A DNA stretch of 64,000 nucleotides from Nemertoderma westbladi (taxonomy: Eukaryota; Xenacoelomorpha; Nemertodermatida; Nemertodermatidae), in the NCBI GenBank assembly GCA_032718475.1, contig JAUCBJ010001234.1:17366-81365 (forward strand), read 5' to 3'. Below the pieces are notes generated by a model. That model had not been told where the DNA came from. It saw nothing but the letters and a program-made list of their open reading frames with translations, and did no database searches. The first letter of the stretch is position 1. Each line of letters starts with the position of its first letter. Of the stretch, positions 53,066 to 64,000 are shown one piece after another. The position numbers and the translations under genes were made by a program.

Positions 53066-53448
53066 GGTTACCTGGAACCTGGCTTGAGAACTGCTAGGAT
53101 AGTAAATGACCAGAGATAAAGAATATATAGAGAGGTCCATGTATGTATATTGTATAGACAATTTACCGCTAGTTGAATCCGTTATCATCTGTGTCATGAC
53201 ATTACCCTGGGATAGGGATACTGTTCGTATCGTTTTTATGTCGCACAATGTACTAAACACGGTCGTTCAAGACTATAAAGAATAGTTGGTACACTACACT
53301 CGTCTCCTTTGTTACAAGCCTCGCTGTGCTCGTCCTTTATTTCTTGACACCAAAATATATTATGTTATTAATAATTACGATTGTGTACTAAATTTCATGA
53401 AAATCCTTTGATAACAATGTCTATAACAATATAAAGCAATACCAAACC

Positions 53449-53513
53449 AATGGACTTCGCTAGCGAAGTCGGATGAAGGGGTGTGCCAGTCCTGTAGTAT
53501 AGTAGTCCTTGGT
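53449..53513 (-). repeat. 65-bp repeat, right member of the inverted pair
   Basis: The complement of 50866-50930, including the GACTTCGCTAGCGAAGTC palindrome and CTGTAGTATAGTAGTCCTTG. It ends 85 bases upstream of the MED16 ATG, so it may lie in that gene's promoter. Confidence 0.8.
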
Positions 53514-53598
53514 ATATACAGATATATTGATATAATAAATGTATAATATACAGATATAGGCCTACTAAACTGCTAAACACTACTGCACTAAAGCAAAT

Positions 53599-55992
53599 AT
53601 GAATATAAATTCTATATCAGTTTGGTCGGAAAATAACGAGTTTAAAGGTATAAATTTGAAGAAGACGCCTTTGGATTGTTATTGTGTCTCCGTTTCCTGT
53701 CGGAATCTAGTTGCCTTCTACAGTTCTACGTTCACTATTGAGGATGATCTAACAACATCATGTCAAATATTTATTTGTCATTTGAGTAACATGGGAGAAA
53801 TTGCGACATTGCAACCCTCAAATGCAGATTTACATATAGTCGATCACCTGGAATGGAATCCGTCGGGTCTGCTTCTCTTGGCAGTCGATACTTTTGGAAA
53901 GTACGGCGTTTGGAATTGCGACTCTGGGTGTATAAATCAGTGGGGTTTGCTTTATGCTGGAAAACTTCATAGCAATAACGATCGCGTAATTGCAATAAAT
54001 TGGCTTCCGGAGAAATTAAATGTCGCCTTACGTTTCGAACCAGATAGTTCTGAGATGAACCTGAACGAGATGTTTCCAGTTATTGACGGGGATTTTACTC
54101 TGCACAACATAGCTGGACTGCCCGTGTCCGGTTTTTGTGCATTATCTGAGGCGGGAAAATTTACAATAACATATCAAGGTGAAGTGAACGAGAATGCAGC
54201 AACGCTCACACGTTACGTTTGCCGGGATTCCATATTTGCTGGCGACATCGCTATTAAACGAGACGGATCTATAGTCATTGTGTGCTGCAAAGACTCCGAC
54301 GTTAATTTTCCTATTGATATCATTCACTTGACTGTTATTGAAAATGACAAACCGGTCATAGACATAGCATCTTATTCCAAAATATATATTGAAGGCGGTA
54401 CAAATATATCTAACACTAGGTTAATAAGTAGGTCGGATGGCATGTTTGATTTATTAGTTGGCGTTGTTGATGGTAATAAACAGGGCACTTCTTTGCAACT
54501 CTGGACTTGCGCTACGAAATCATTTAAATTGGATCCAATATTCTTAGAGGAAGGCGACATGGAAGAACCCGAAACCTTCGATGTTTCCAAGTGGGAATTA
54601 ATTCACTCAATAAGAACTGAATCGCCAGTTTCTTGCGTGTCCGCTAGCAACCTGCCCGTGGTCTATTCATTAGGCCCGGGCTACCCCTCATCCTTTATAT
54701 TAATCGCTTTATCAGACGGTAGAAATAAACTTCTACTAAAAGATTCTCTGGAGGAAGTTGCCTTCATTGAAATATCGCCAAATGGCAAGTTGAATTCCGG
54801 TGCCCCGCTAATAAAAAAAGCGAAATTCGAAGAAACAAATGTAATTCGCGCTGTGGATTTTTCATCTTTGGCCTGCGCGGCGGTACTTATTGATGGGCTT
54901 TGCAACGTCTACCACCTAAACTTAACAGTTAATCGGCCCAGCACGTTGACGCGAATGCTCGAGTTCGCTATGTACACCGGAAATGACGTCACAGACGTCC
55001 TTCTGTTGGACAACCTCCAGTCGGACCCGGAACGAATACTCCAACTGTTTCTCGAGGGATTCAACAGGCATCCCAACGACTTGCAGACCCTCATGTGGTC
55101 GCGATATCTCTCGGTGTGTTCCGGGTTGATACGAGTCGGCCGCAATCTAGTTCGGATTGCCGAACAGCATTTCACCATGGTTCTAGAATGGATAGCAATG
55201 TTCCTTAAATCGTTGGCTCGGTCCACCAACATGGGGGAACGAACACCCGGGGAACGACTGTCCCATATCGTTGCGCGGAACGCCACAGCCGATCTCGACA
55301 AGGCGATGATGGCGCTGGAAGCCAAGGAATTCGTCATCGACGCCCACACCTTGCAGAGTCTGCAGCAGTTGATCCAATGGGTGTGCGACCTATGTCTCTA
55401 CATCGTCAGTGCTGTCCCGGTACCGCTAGGAGGAGCTACTAAGCCCGGCTCCGGTCTACTTCGGGACGTCTACATACTGAACCTTCTTCGGGAACTTCTA
55501 GTAGTTATCCGGGTCTGGGGAGTATTTAAATCAAACTGTTTGCCAGTGTTCACGGCGTCTTCCGACAGTCTGGATGTTTTGTCTTTGCTGTTCAAACTCG
55601 TTACCAACTTGTGGGCCTGCGCTAAGTCCGGCGATGCCATCGATGACTCTCTCATAGAGGAGTGCTACTACCTCTCCAACCAGGTTATGCCGCCTATCCT
55701 CAACGAGTTGGTGCCACGAGAGCGCGGTTCGTCCCGTTGTTTCGTCCGAATGGGTCGTAGACACCCTCCTCCCTACAGTTGGTACCCCGTGGACGTGATT
55801 CGGCGGACCCACCTCGGTAAGAATCCACCCCACGAACTCAAGCAGTGCCTCGTCTGCGGCAGTGTTTCCATTACCGGTACCTCGGAGGCTCCAACTAAAA
55901 CTGTCAGAGCGAAACTTTGGGATCGTAGATGGGATTTCAACTGTCTCTGTCTGGGCCAGTGGATTAAATTACAGAATAAACCAGTTTCCTGA
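53599..55992 (+). CDS. MED16: Mediator complex subunit 16, single exon
   Basis: MED16 belongs to the tail module of Mediator and relays signals from DNA-bound activators to RNA polymerase II. The 797-aa product has a WD-like N-terminal half (SISVWSENNEFKGINLKKTP, HLEWNPSGLLLLAVD, FGKYGVWN) compatible with a beta-propeller. A helical region follows, then the hallmark C-terminal Cys-rich segment: KQCLVCGSVS, the KTVRAKLWDRRWDFNCLCLG segment and W, near residues 745-790. Length is close to the vertebrate protein (about 880 aa). The whole frame is uninterrupted although the animal and plant genes usually have introns. The start is the first ATG after stops, 85 bases past an inverted repeat. The 72-bp satellite begins about 480 bases downstream of the stop. 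Confidence 0.9.
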   Translation: MNINSISVWSENNEFKGINLKKTPLDCYCVSVSCRNLVAFYSSTFTIEDDLTTSCQIFICHLSNMGEIATLQPSNADLHIVDHLEWNPSGLLLLAVDTFGKYGVWNCDSGCINQWGLLYAGKLHSNNDRVIAINWLPEKLNVALRFEPDSSEMNLNEMFPVIDGDFTLHNIAGLPVSGFCALSEAGKFTITYQGEVNENAATLTRYVCRDSIFAGDIAIKRDGSIVIVCCKDSDVNFPIDIIHLTVIENDKPVIDIASYSKIYIEGGTNISNTRLISRSDGMFDLLVGVVDGNKQGTSLQLWTCATKSFKLDPIFLEEGDMEEPETFDVSKWELIHSIRTESPVSCVSASNLPVVYSLGPGYPSSFILIALSDGRNKLLLKDSLEEVAFIEISPNGKLNSGAPLIKKAKFEETNVIRAVDFSSLACAAVLIDGLCNVYHLNLTVNRPSTLTRMLEFAMYTGNDVTDVLLLDNLQSDPERILQLFLEGFNRHPNDLQTLMWSRYLSVCSGLIRVGRNLVRIAEQHFTMVLEWIAMFLKSLARSTNMGERTPGERLSHIVARNATADLDKAMMALEAKEFVIDAHTLQSLQQLIQWVCDLCLYIVSAVPVPLGGATKPGSGLLRDVYILNLLRELLVVIRVWGVFKSNCLPVFTASSDSLDVLSLLFKLVTNLWACAKSGDAIDDSLIEECYYLSNQVMPPILNELVPRERGSSRCFVRMGRRHPPPYSWYPVDVIRRTHLGKNPPHELKQCLVCGSVSITGTSEAPTKTVRAKLWDRRWDFNCLCLGQWIKLQNKPVS

Positions 55993-56470
55993 GATTTATT
56001 ATCATGCACGCACGTACATAATACATAATGTACATAATACGTGTACATAATGTACACCCATGATGTACATGTACATAATGCATAATACATAACTCACTTA
56101 ATACTCGGTTAGTGCTTGAAAAGTAAAAGTGCGAAATTAAATATTTATCCTATACGTCGATTAAATTAACATTATTTTAAAATTTAAATTGATTTTAATT
56201 AAGTTATGCTATTTTTTACACCAGAATATCTAAATTATTTGTATTCCCATTTCCGATTCATTTCTATCTATTGTTATATTATGTCCACTTCCGTCTTCAT
56301 GGATAGCAGAGTGGGTCACTCATGGAATACAGGGAGTCTGGGAATTATTTGTTTACATAAACTAAACAGTTAAGGAAACCTTCAAGAGAATTTGGTAAAA
56401 AATACTAGAAATTTGATTAGTGATCGATTACGATATATATTAATATACAGCGGAGGTTTATATAGGCTTA
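55993..56470. other. MED16 3' flank
   Basis: TACATAAT/ACATGTACAT short repeats occupy 56015-56090, and an ATTAAA near 56136 could be a poly(A) signal. No gene seen. Confidence 0.45.
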
Positions 56471-57715
56471 AGTAGTGTAATGGATCAGGTTACAGTGGTG
56501 GCCTTTCTAACCAAAACAATAAACGAAGTTGTTACATACCAATCGAGGGAAAGGAGCAGATCACTGCAGCGGGCATTTCTAATCAAAACAATAAACGTTG
56601 TTGTTATCTACCAATTGAAGGAAAGGATTAGGTTACAGAGGCGAGCTTTTCTAAACAAAATAATAAACGTTATGTTTACCTACCAATTGAGGGAAAGGAG
56701 CAGGTTACAGAGGCGGGCTTTTCTAAACGAAACAATAAACGATGTTGTTACCTACCAATCGAGGGAAGGGAGCAGGTTACAGAGGCGGGCTTTTCTAACC
56801 AAAACAATAAACGATATTGTTACCAATTGAGGGAAAGGAGCAGGTTGCAGAGGCGGGCTTTTCTAACCAAAACAATAAACGTTGTTGTTATCTACCAATT
56901 GAAGGAAAGGACCAGGTTACAGTGGCGGGCCTTTCTAACCAAAACAATATACGATGTTGTTACCTACCAATCGAGGGAAAAGAGCAGGTTACAGAGGCGA
57001 GCTTTTTCTAAACGAAACAATAAACGTTGTCATTATCTACCAATTAAAGGAAATGAGCATGTTACACAGGCGGCACACTAAACGATGTTGTTACCTACCA
57101 ATTGAGGGAAAGGAGCAGGTTACAGCAGCGGTATTTTCTAACCAAAACAATAAACGTTGTTGTTATCTACCAATTGAAGGAAAGGATTAGGTTACAGAGG
57201 AGGCTTTACTAAACAAAATAATAAACGTTGTTGTTACCTACCAATCGAGGAAAAGGAGCAGGTTACAGAGCCGGGCTTTTTCTAAACGAAACAATAAACG
57301 ATGTTGTTACCTACCAATCGAGGGAAGGGAGCAGGTTACAGAGCCGGGCTTTTCTAACCAAAACAATAAACGTTGTTGTTATCTACCAATTGAAGGAAAG
57401 GAGCATTTTACAGTGGCGTGCCATATCTAACCAAAACAATAAACGATGTTGTTACCTACCAATTGAAGGAAAGGAGCATGTTACAGGGGCGGCTCAATAA
57501 ACGTTGTTGTTACCTAACAACTGAGGTAAAGGAGCAGGTTACAGTGGCTGGCCTTTCTAACCAAAACAATAATCGATGTTGTTACCTACCAATTCAGGGA
57601 ATTGAGCAGGTTGCAGAGGCGGGCTTTTCTAACCAAAACAAAAAACGTTGTTTTTACCTACCCATTGAGGGAAATGAGCAGGTTAGATTGGCGGGATTTT
57701 CTAACTAATCAATAA
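56471..57715. repeat. 72-bp tandem repeat, block 1
   Basis: The unit reads AAACGATGTTGTTACCTACC, AATCGAGGGAAGGGAGCAGG, TTACAGAGGCGGGCTTTTCT, AACCAAAACAAT (72 bp), with about 17 copies and substantial divergence, plus deletions in some copies. Because 72 is a multiple of three, short ORFs such as 56480-56830 appear; they are not genes. The block ends at a sharp junction with the CCCAY satellite (ATAAACGTTGTTATTCCCACC). Confidence 0.93.
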
Positions 57716-58778
57716 ACGTTGTTATTCCCACCTTCCCATTCACCTTCCCACATTTCCATCTTCCTACATTCCCAACCACCTTCCCACATTTCCACCCACC
57801 TTCCCACATTCCCTTCCACATTCCCATCCACATTCCCATCTTCCTACATTCCCACCCACCTTCCCACATTCCCATATTCCTACATTCCCAACCACCTTCC
57901 CACATTCCCATCCACCTTGCCGCACACCCAACTTTCCTCATTCCCACCCACCTTCCCACATTCCCTTCCACATTCCCACATTCCCATCCACATTCCCATC
58001 TTCCTACATTCCCACCCACATTCCCATCACCATTCCCACCCACCTTCCCACATTCCCATCTTCCAACAGTCCCATCCACCTTCCCATCCACCTTCCCACA
58101 TTCCCATCCACATTCCCATCTTCCTACATTCCCACCCACCTTCCCACATTCCCATCCACCTTCCCACATTCCCATCCACCTTCCCACATTCCCACCCACC
58201 TTCCCATCCATCTTCCCCCCACCCACCTTCCCACATTCCCATCCACCTTCCCACATTCCCATCCACCTTCCCACATTCCCATCTTCCTACATTCCAATTC
58301 ACCTTCCCATATTCCCATCCATATTCCCACATTCCAACATTCCCATCTTCCTACATTCCCACCCACCTTCCCATCTTCCCACATTCCCATCTTCCTACAT
58401 TCCCATCCACCTTCCCACACATTCCCATCCACCTTCCCATCTTACAACATTCCCATCCACCTTCCCATCTTCCAACATTCCCATCTTCCCATATTCCCAT
58501 CAACCTTCCCATCTTCACACATTACCATCTTCCTATATTCATATTCCCATCAACCTTCCCATCTTCCCACCCAGCCACCATCCCACATTCCCATCCACCT
58601 TCCCACTTTCCCATCTTCCTACATTCCCATCTTCCTACATTCCCACACACCTTCCCACCCATCTTCCCACATTCCCATCCACCTTCCCACATTCCCATCT
58701 TCCTATATTCCCATCCACCCACATTCCCAAATTCCAATCTTCCCACAATTCCATCTTCCTGCATTCCCATCTTCCTAG
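57716..58778. repeat. CCCAY satellite, block 1
   Basis: Degenerate repeats of CATTCCCATCCACCTTCCCA and related 10-bp half units (CATTCCCATCTTCCTA). CCC triplets recur about every 8-12 bases on the plus strand, giving regularly spaced GGG runs on the minus strand. No stop codons arise from the unit in several frames, so ORFs such as 57719-58804 are artefacts. Confidence 0.95.
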
Positions 58779-59340
58779 TAGGTTACAGATGCGGGCTTTT
58801 CTAAACAAAACAATACAAAGCAATAAACGTTGTTTTTACTTTCAATTGAGGGAAAGGAGCACGTCACAGCAGCGGGCATTTCTAACCTAAACAATAAACG
58901 TTGTTATTATCTACCAATTGAAGGAAAGGAGTAGGTTACAGAGGCGGCTTTAAAACAAAACAATTTAATTTTTTTACGTTGTTTTACCTACCAATTGAGG
59001 GAAAGGGGTAGGTTACAGTGACGCGCCTTTCTAACCAAAACAATAAACGTTGTTGTTACCTACCAATCGAGGGAAAGGAACAGGTCACAGCAGCGGGCAT
59101 TTCTAACCAAAATAATAAACGTTGTTGTGTTGTTATCTACCAATTGAAGGAAAGGAGTAGGTTACATAGGCGGGCTTTTCTAAACAAAACATTAAACGTT
59201 GTTTTTACCTACCAATTGAGGGAAAGGAGCAGGTTACGGAAGCTGGCTTTTCTAACCAAAACAAAAAACGTTGTTTTTACCTACCCATAGAGGGAAATGA
59301 GCAGGTAACATTGGCGGGATTTTCTAACTAAACAATAAAC
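58779..59340. repeat. 72-bp tandem repeat, block 2
   Basis: The same 72-bp family as at 56471, entered through the junction CTAGTAGGTTACAGATGCGG and left through AATAAACGATGTTATTCCCA. It carries the variant GTTGTTGTGTTGTTATC near 59122 that recurs in block 3, showing that blocks 2 and 3 are duplicates. Confidence 0.93.
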
Positions 59341-61088
59341 GATGTTATTCCCACCTTCCCATTCACCTTCCCACATTTTCTTCTTCCCACATTCCCATCC
59401 ACCTTGCCGCACTCCCATCTTTCCACATTCCCATCCACCTTCCCACATTCCCTTCCATCTTCCAACATTCCCATCTTCCAACATTCCCATTCACCTTCCC
59501 ACATTCCCATCCACATTCCCATCCAGATTCCCATCTTCCCACATTCCCATCCACCTTCCCACATTCCCACCCACCTTGCCACATTCCCATCCACATTCCC
59601 ATCCACATTCCCATCTTCCTACATTCCCACCCACCTTCCCACATTCCCATCACCATTCCCACCAACCTTCCCACATTTCCATCTTCCAACAGTCCCACCC
59701 ACCTTCCCATCCACCTTCCCACATTCCCATCCACATTCCCATCTTCCTACATTCCCACCCACCTTCCCACATTCCCATCCATCTTCCCACATTCCCACCC
59801 ACCTTCCCATCCATCTCCCCCCACCCACCTTCCCACTTTCCCATCCACCTTCCCACATTCCCATCCACCTTCCCACATTCCCATCTTCCTACATTCCCAT
59901 TCACCTTCCCATATTCCCATCCATCTTCCCAAATTCCAACATTCCCATCTTCCTACATTCCCACCCACCTTCCCATCTTCCCACATTCCCATCTTCCTAC
60001 ATTCCCATCCACCTTGCCGCACTCCCAACTTCCCACATTCCCATCCACATTCCCACATTCCCATCTTCCTACATTCCCATTCACCTTCCTACATTCCCAA
60101 CCACCTTCCCACATTCCCATCCACCTTGCCGCACACCCAACTTCCCACATTCCCTTCCACATTCCCACATTCCCATCCACATTCCCATCTTCCTACATTC
60201 CCACCCACCTTCCCACATTCCCATCACCATTCCCACCAACCTTGCCACATTTCCATCTTCCAACAGTCCCACCCACCTTCCCATCCACCTTCCCACATTC
60301 CCATCCACATTCCCATCTTCCTACATTCCCACCCACCTTCCCACATTCCCATCCACCTTCCCACATTCCCACCCACCTTCCCATCCATCTCCCCCCCACC
60401 CACCTTCCCACTTTCCCATCCACCTTCCCACATTCCCATCCATCTTCCCACATTCCCATCTTCCTACATTCCCATTCACCTTCCCATATTCCCATCCATC
60501 TTCCCACATTCCCATCCACCTTCCCACATTCCCATCTTCCTACATTCCCATTCACCTTCCCATATTCCCATCCATCTTCCCACATTCCAACATTCCCATC
60601 TTCATACATTCCCATCCACCTTCCCATCTTCCCACATTCCCATCTTCCTACATTCCCATCCACCTTCCCACACATTCCCATCCACCTTCCCACACATTCC
60701 CATCCACCTTCCCACACATTCCCATCCACCTTCCCACACATTCCCATCCACCTTCCCATCTTACAACATTCCCATCCACCTTCCCACCTTCCCATCTTCC
60801 AACATTCCCATCTTCCCACATTCCCATCAACCTTCCCATCTTCACACATTACCATCTTCCTATATTCCCATCAACCTTCCCATCTTCCCACCCAGCCACC
60901 ATCCCACATTCCCATCCACCTTCCCATCTTCCTACATTCCCATCTTCCTACATTCCCACACACCTTCCCATCCATCTTCCCACATTCCCATCCACCTTCC
61001 CACATTCCCATCTTCCTACATTCCCATCCACCCACATTCCCAAATTCCAATCTTCCCACATTTCCATCTTCCTGCCTTCCCATCTTCC
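59341..61088. repeat. CCCAY satellite, block 2
   Basis: The same satellite as 57716-58778 but longer. Marker variants (CACCTTGCCGCAC, CATTCCCATCACCATTCCCA, TTCCAACAGTCCC) recur within it and in the other blocks, indicating internal higher-order duplication. Long ORFs here (591 and 659 codons) are Pro/Ser/His repeats without a credible gene structure. Confidence 0.95.
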
Positions 61089-61578
61089 TAGTAGGTTACA
61101 GATGCGGGCTTTTCTAAACAAAGCAATACAAAGCAATAAACGATGTTTTTACTTTCAATTGAGGGAAAGGAGCAAGTCACAGCAGCGGGCATTTCTAACC
61201 AAAACAATAAACGTTGTTATTACCTACCAATTGAAGGAAAGGAGTAGGTTACAGTGGCGCGCCTTTCTAACCAAAACAATAAACGTTGTTGTTACCTACC
61301 AATCGAGGGAAAGGAACAGGTCACAGCAGCGGGCATTTCTAACCAAAATAATAAACGTTGTTGTGTTGTTATCTACCAATTGAAGGAAAGGAGTAGGTTA
61401 CAGAGGCGGGCTTTTCTAAACAAAACATTAAACGTTGTTTTTACCTACCAATTGAGGGAAAGGAGCAGGTTAAGGAAGCTGGCTTTTCTAACCAAAACAA
61501 AAAACGTTGTTTTTACCTACCCATAGAGGGAAATGAGCAGGTGACATTGGCGGGATTTTCTAACTAAACAATAAACGT
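61089..61578. repeat. 72-bp tandem repeat, block 3
   Basis: Near-identical to the block at 58779-59340 but shorter, with the same entry and exit junctions. Confidence 0.93.
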
Positions 61579-64000
61579 TGTTATTCCCACCTTCCCATTC
61601 ACCTTCCCACATTTCCTTCTTCCTACATTCCCAACCACCTTCCCACATTCCCATCCACCTTGCCGCACTCCCATCTTTCCACATTCCCACCCACCTTCCC
61701 ACATTCCCTTCCATCTTCCAACATTCCCATCTTCCAACATTCCCATTCACCTTCCCACATTCCCATCCACATTTCCATCCAGATTCCCATCTTCATACAT
61801 TCCCATCCACCTTCCCATCCATCTTCTCATATTCCCACCCACCCACCTTCCCACATTCCCATCCACCTTCCCATCCTTCTTACCATCTTCCCACCCACCC
61901 ACCTTCCCACATTCCCATCCACATTCCCATCCATCTTACCACCCACCCACCATCCCCCATTCCCATCCACCTTGCCGCACTCCCAACTTCCCACATTCCC
62001 ATCCACATTCCCATCTTCCTACATTCTCATTCACCATCCTACATTCCCATTCACCTTCCCATATTCCCATCCATCTTCCCACATTCCAACATTCCCACCT
62101 TCCTACATTCCCATCCACCTTCCCATCTTCCCACATTCCCATCATCCTACATTCCCATCCACCTTCAAACACATTCCCATCCACCTTCCCACATTCCCAT
62201 CAACCTTCCCATCTTCCAACATTCCCATCTTCCCACATTCCCATCAACCTTCCCATCTTCCCACATAACCATCTTCCCATCTTCCCACCCAGCCACCATC
62301 CCACATTCCCATCCACCTTCTCACATTTCCATCCACCTTCTCACATTCCCATCTTCCCACATTCCCATCTTCCTACATTCCCACACACCTTCCCACATCC
62401 CCATCCATCTTCCCACATTCCCATCCACCTTCCCACATTCCCATCTTCCTACATTCCCATCCACCCACATTCCCATCTTCCCACCCACCCACCTTCCCAT
62501 CCACCTTCCCACATTCGCATCTTCCTACATTCCCATTCGCCTTCCCATATTCCCATCCATCTTCCCACAATCCAACATTCCCATCTTCCCACATTCCCAC
62601 CCACCTTCCCATCTTCCCACATTCCCATCTTCCAACATTCCCATCCACCTTCCCACACATTCCCATCCACCTTCCCATGTTACCACATTCCCATCTTCCC
62701 ACATTCCCATCAACCTTCCTATGTACTACCTGTATAAACGTTGTTATTCCCACCTTCCCATTCACCTTCCCACATTCCCTTCTTCCTACATTCCCAGCCA
62801 CCTTCCCACATTCCCATCCACCATGCCGCACTCCCAACTTTCCACATTCCCACCCACCTTCCCACATTCCCTTCCATCTTCCCACATTCCCATCTTCCAA
62901 CATTCCCATTCACCTTCCCACATTCCCATCTACCTTGCCACATTCCCATCCACATTCCCATCTTCCTACATTCCCATCCACCTTCCCATCCATCTTCTCA
63001 TATTCCCATCTTCTTAACCACCCACCTTCCTACATTCCCATCCTTCTTACCATCTTCCCACCCACCCACCTTCCCACATTCCCATCCACATTCCCATCCA
63101 TCTTACCACCCACCCACCTTCCCACATTCCCATCCACCTTGCAGCACTCCCAACTTCCCACATTCCCATCCACATTTCCACATTCCCATCTTCCTACATT
63201 CCCATTCACCTTCCCATATTCCCATCCAGCTTCCCACATTCCAACATTCCTATCTTCCTACATTCCCATCCACCTTCCCATCTTCCCACATTCCCATCTT
63301 CCTACATTCCCATCCACCTTCAAACACATTCCCATCCACCTTCCCACATTCCAATCCACCTTACCATCTTCCAACATTCCCATCTTCCCACATTCCCATC
63401 AACCTTCCCATCTTCCCACATAACCATCTTCCTATATTCCCATCGACCTTCCCATCTTCCCACCCAACCACCATCCCACATTCCCATCCACCTTCCCACA
63501 TTCCCATCTTACCACATTCCCATTCACCTTCCCATCTTCCAACATTCCCATCTTCCTACATTCCCATCAACCTTCCCATCTTCTCACTTTACCATCTTCC
63601 CACATTCCCATCAACCTTCCCATCTTCCCACATAACCATCTTCCTATATTCCCATCAACCTTCCCATCTTCCCACCCAGCCACCATCCCACATTCCCATC
63701 CACCTTCCCACATTCCCATCTTACCACATTCCCATTCACCTTCCCATCTTCCCTCATTCCCATCTTCCTACATTCCCACACACATTCCCACATTCCCATC
63801 CATCTTCCCACATTCCCACCCACATTCCCATATTCCCATCTTCCCACCCACCCACCTTCCCATCCACCTTACCGCACTCTCAACTTCCCACATTCCCATC
63901 CACCTTCCCACATTCGCATCTTCCTACATTCCCATTCGCCTTCCCATATTCCCATCCATCTTCCCACAATCCCACATTCCCATCTTCCTACATTCCCACC
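61579..64000. repeat. CCCAY satellite, block 3 (runs off the window)
   Basis: It continues to the window end. It is interrupted at 62721-62745 by a short remnant (ACTACCTGTATAAACGTTGT) of the 72-bp repeat, followed again by the stereotyped TATTCCCACCTTCCCATTCA start. No other sequence is present. Confidence 0.95.

Noticed and set aside
56480-57708. Chain of 60-116 codon ORFs with NNKRCCYLPIEGKEQV-type repeats
   Set aside because: They follow from a 72-bp unit divisible by three; frames change between units and no gene signals are present.
57719-63423. Long Pro/Ser/His or Gly/Trp/Met ORFs on both strands (up to 659 codons)
   Set aside because: They are translations of a stop-free short satellite, open in several frames and both strands at once.

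Overview
This is a eukaryotic window, almost certainly from a non-model invertebrate animal. It is AT-rich. It carries metazoan genes (MsrA, an ASEF/collybistin-type RhoGEF, MED16), GT-AG introns, animal-type BEL/Pao, LINE, mariner-like and THAP/P-type transposon sequences, and very large tandem arrays. Short palindromes built on TACCGGTA and AGGCCT recur throughout. I do not assign a species. Prokaryotic features (operons, ribosome binding sites, CRISPR) are absent.

Layout. 1-5300: non-coding DNA with a pair of 20-bp inverted repeats, a foldback palindrome (3027-3868) and a decayed mariner-like transposon (about 4070-5265). 5408-23647: a spliced minus-strand gene for peptide methionine sulfoxide reductase A (MsrA). 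Five exons were found by reading the sequence: 23460-23647, 22772-22927, 20482-20577, 19532-19660 and 5448-5538. A UGA codon stands exactly where the catalytic Cys should be. The last intron is about 14 kb. It holds an 8.4-kb tandem array of a 39/41-bp unit, a foldback element (14039-15478) and a complete single-exon RhoGEF gene on the opposite strand (16743-19301). Two MsrA introns carry tandem arrays that grew out of the adjacent 3' splice site. 24000-30600: mostly non-coding, with a LINE remnant split by a 1.7-kb minisatellite and a possible membrane-anchor first exon (29723-29881).

30620-49416: a complete, young, very large (18.8 kb) BEL/Pao LTR retrotransposon. It has 1296-bp LTRs that differ at about three positions, a 5-bp target duplication, a 2.2-kb repeat-rich leader, and gag-pol with a frame break in RNase H. 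Beyond pol there is a third, unrecognised ORF of about 1395 codons with a CCHC zinc knuckle. This ORF is the best candidate in the window for something undescribed.

49500-53520: a LINE reverse transcriptase fragment and a decayed THAP/P-element-like transposase lying between 65-bp inverted repeats. 53599-55992: an intronless MED16 gene. 56470-64000 (window end): a compound satellite in which blocks of a 72-bp repeat alternate with blocks of a degenerate CCCAY-rich repeat. The long ORFs there are artefacts of stop-free repeats.

The host genes have no evident shared pathway: redox repair (MsrA), Rho GTPase signalling (RhoGEF) and transcription (MED16). The transposons and arrays account for well over half of the window.
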